Source of the DNA: Cyanobacteria bacterium SZAS-4
GTDB lineage: Bacteria; Cyanobacteriota; Vampirovibrionia; Obscuribacterales; Obscuribacteraceae
Direction: 5' to 3'
Length of the DNA stretch: 64,000 nt
NCBI GenBank assembly: GCA_018266255.1
Contig: JAFEAT010000015.1
Coordinates: 201,901 to 265,900 of the forward strand
Positions within the stretch are counted from its first letter, which is position 1, and each line of letters begins with the position of its first letter. The notes under the pieces were generated by a model. That model was not told the origin of the DNA. It saw only the letters and a program-made list of their open reading frames with translations, and searched no databases. This document shows, piece by piece, positions 63,724 to 64,000 of this stretch. A program made the translations under genes and the position numbers.

Positions 63724-64000
63724 ATCCCTGGATGCTCTGCGCATTACTTCCAATGGTAACGTTTCCCGTTCTAGTGCTGGCGGAGAACCGCTCGGCATCA
63801 AATTCAAGCGCTATATCCAAATATTCGCACGGCGATTGGATCTTAAATTTGTCCGGATTTTTTATGCAGGGTCTGGTGATACCAGCCGTTGGCCTTTTGC
63901 TTGCCACTTATCTTTTCCCATCCGTCTTGCCAAAACTGCACCATTGTCTACAAATAGGTTTTATCGGAGCTTTCTTACTAAATTTCATCGGCGTAGACTT
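63720..64000 (+). CDS. Probable sterol desaturase / fatty acid hydroxylase, N-terminal fragment
   Basis: The ATG at 63720 overlaps the glycosyltransferase stop (ATGA), and the frame is open to the window edge (93 codons). Two or three membrane segments are visible, with GDWILNLSGFFMQ and LLNFIGVD near the edge; in sterol desaturase/fatty-acid hydroxylase proteins the latter position is followed by an (Y)W.HR histidine motif. The diagnostic histidines lie beyond the window, so the call is provisional. Confidence 0.45.
   Translation, partial: MNPWMLCALLPMVTFPVLVLAENRSASNSSAISKYSHGDWILNLSGFFMQGLVIPAVGLLLATYLFPSVLPKLHHCLQIGFIGAFLLNFIGVD

Overview
The window looks like a chromosomal segment of a non-photosynthetic relative of cyanobacteria (Melainabacteria/Vampirovibrionia, possibly Obscuribacterales). 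This is an inference from style: many tetratricopeptide (TPR) proteins, long low-complexity secreted proteins, a conjugation-type secretion locus and standard bacterial housekeeping genes. There is no 16S rRNA gene to settle it. I saw no rRNA or tRNA gene, CRISPR array or insertion sequence.

Region 1 (about 1-29,564, minus strand) is a type IV secretion (T4SS)/conjugation-like locus. In transcription order it holds two related secreted Pro/Gly-rich proteins, two more exported proteins, a VirB2-pilin-like protein, a 1,772-residue VirB6/TrbL-like membrane protein, then (after an interruption) a DUF2225-like zinc protein, a TraL/VirB3-like protein, a VirB4 ATPase, a TraE/VirB8-like protein, a protein with a repeated KTLxD motif and a VirD4-like coupling ATPase that runs off the left edge. 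No relaxase, VirB9, VirB10 or VirB11 homologue is recognisable here.

The locus is split at 8,841-19,917 by an accessory block: an AraC regulator divergent from an azoreductase, an internally deleted alpha/beta-hydrolase, a transglycosylase-endopeptidase fusion, a TPR membrane protein, an NlpC/P60-like amidase and a 1,096-residue protein ending in a papain-like Cys-His-Asp module. The block has the composition of a cell-wall-attack or effector cassette.

Region 2 (29.7-48.5 kb) is mixed. It contains three paralogues built from tandem GspE-N-terminal (MshEN-like) repeats without an ATPase domain, several TPR proteins, a fasciclin-domain protein, an Nramp-related transporter, rarA, a P-loop kinase with a zinc ribbon, a hexose-6-phosphate mutarotase-like protein, and a response regulator/thioredoxin-fold/hybrid histidine kinase cluster.

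Region 3 (48.6-56.6 kb) is housekeeping: a minus-strand run radA-uvrC-small membrane protein-YfhO, then lgt and a bifunctional-nuclease-family gene on the plus strand.

Region 4 (56.7-64 kb) is a compact oxygenase/lipid-type cluster. An exported NTF2-like protein is followed directly by an amidohydrolase fused to a C-terminal Mpo1-like (DUF962) domain, a GNAT-like protein and a Rieske oxygenase. Divergent from these are a family 2 glycosyltransferase and, overlapping it, the start of a probable sterol-desaturase/fatty-acid-hydroxylase. Together they suggest a pathway that makes, modifies or degrades an N-acylated (ceramide-like) lipid.
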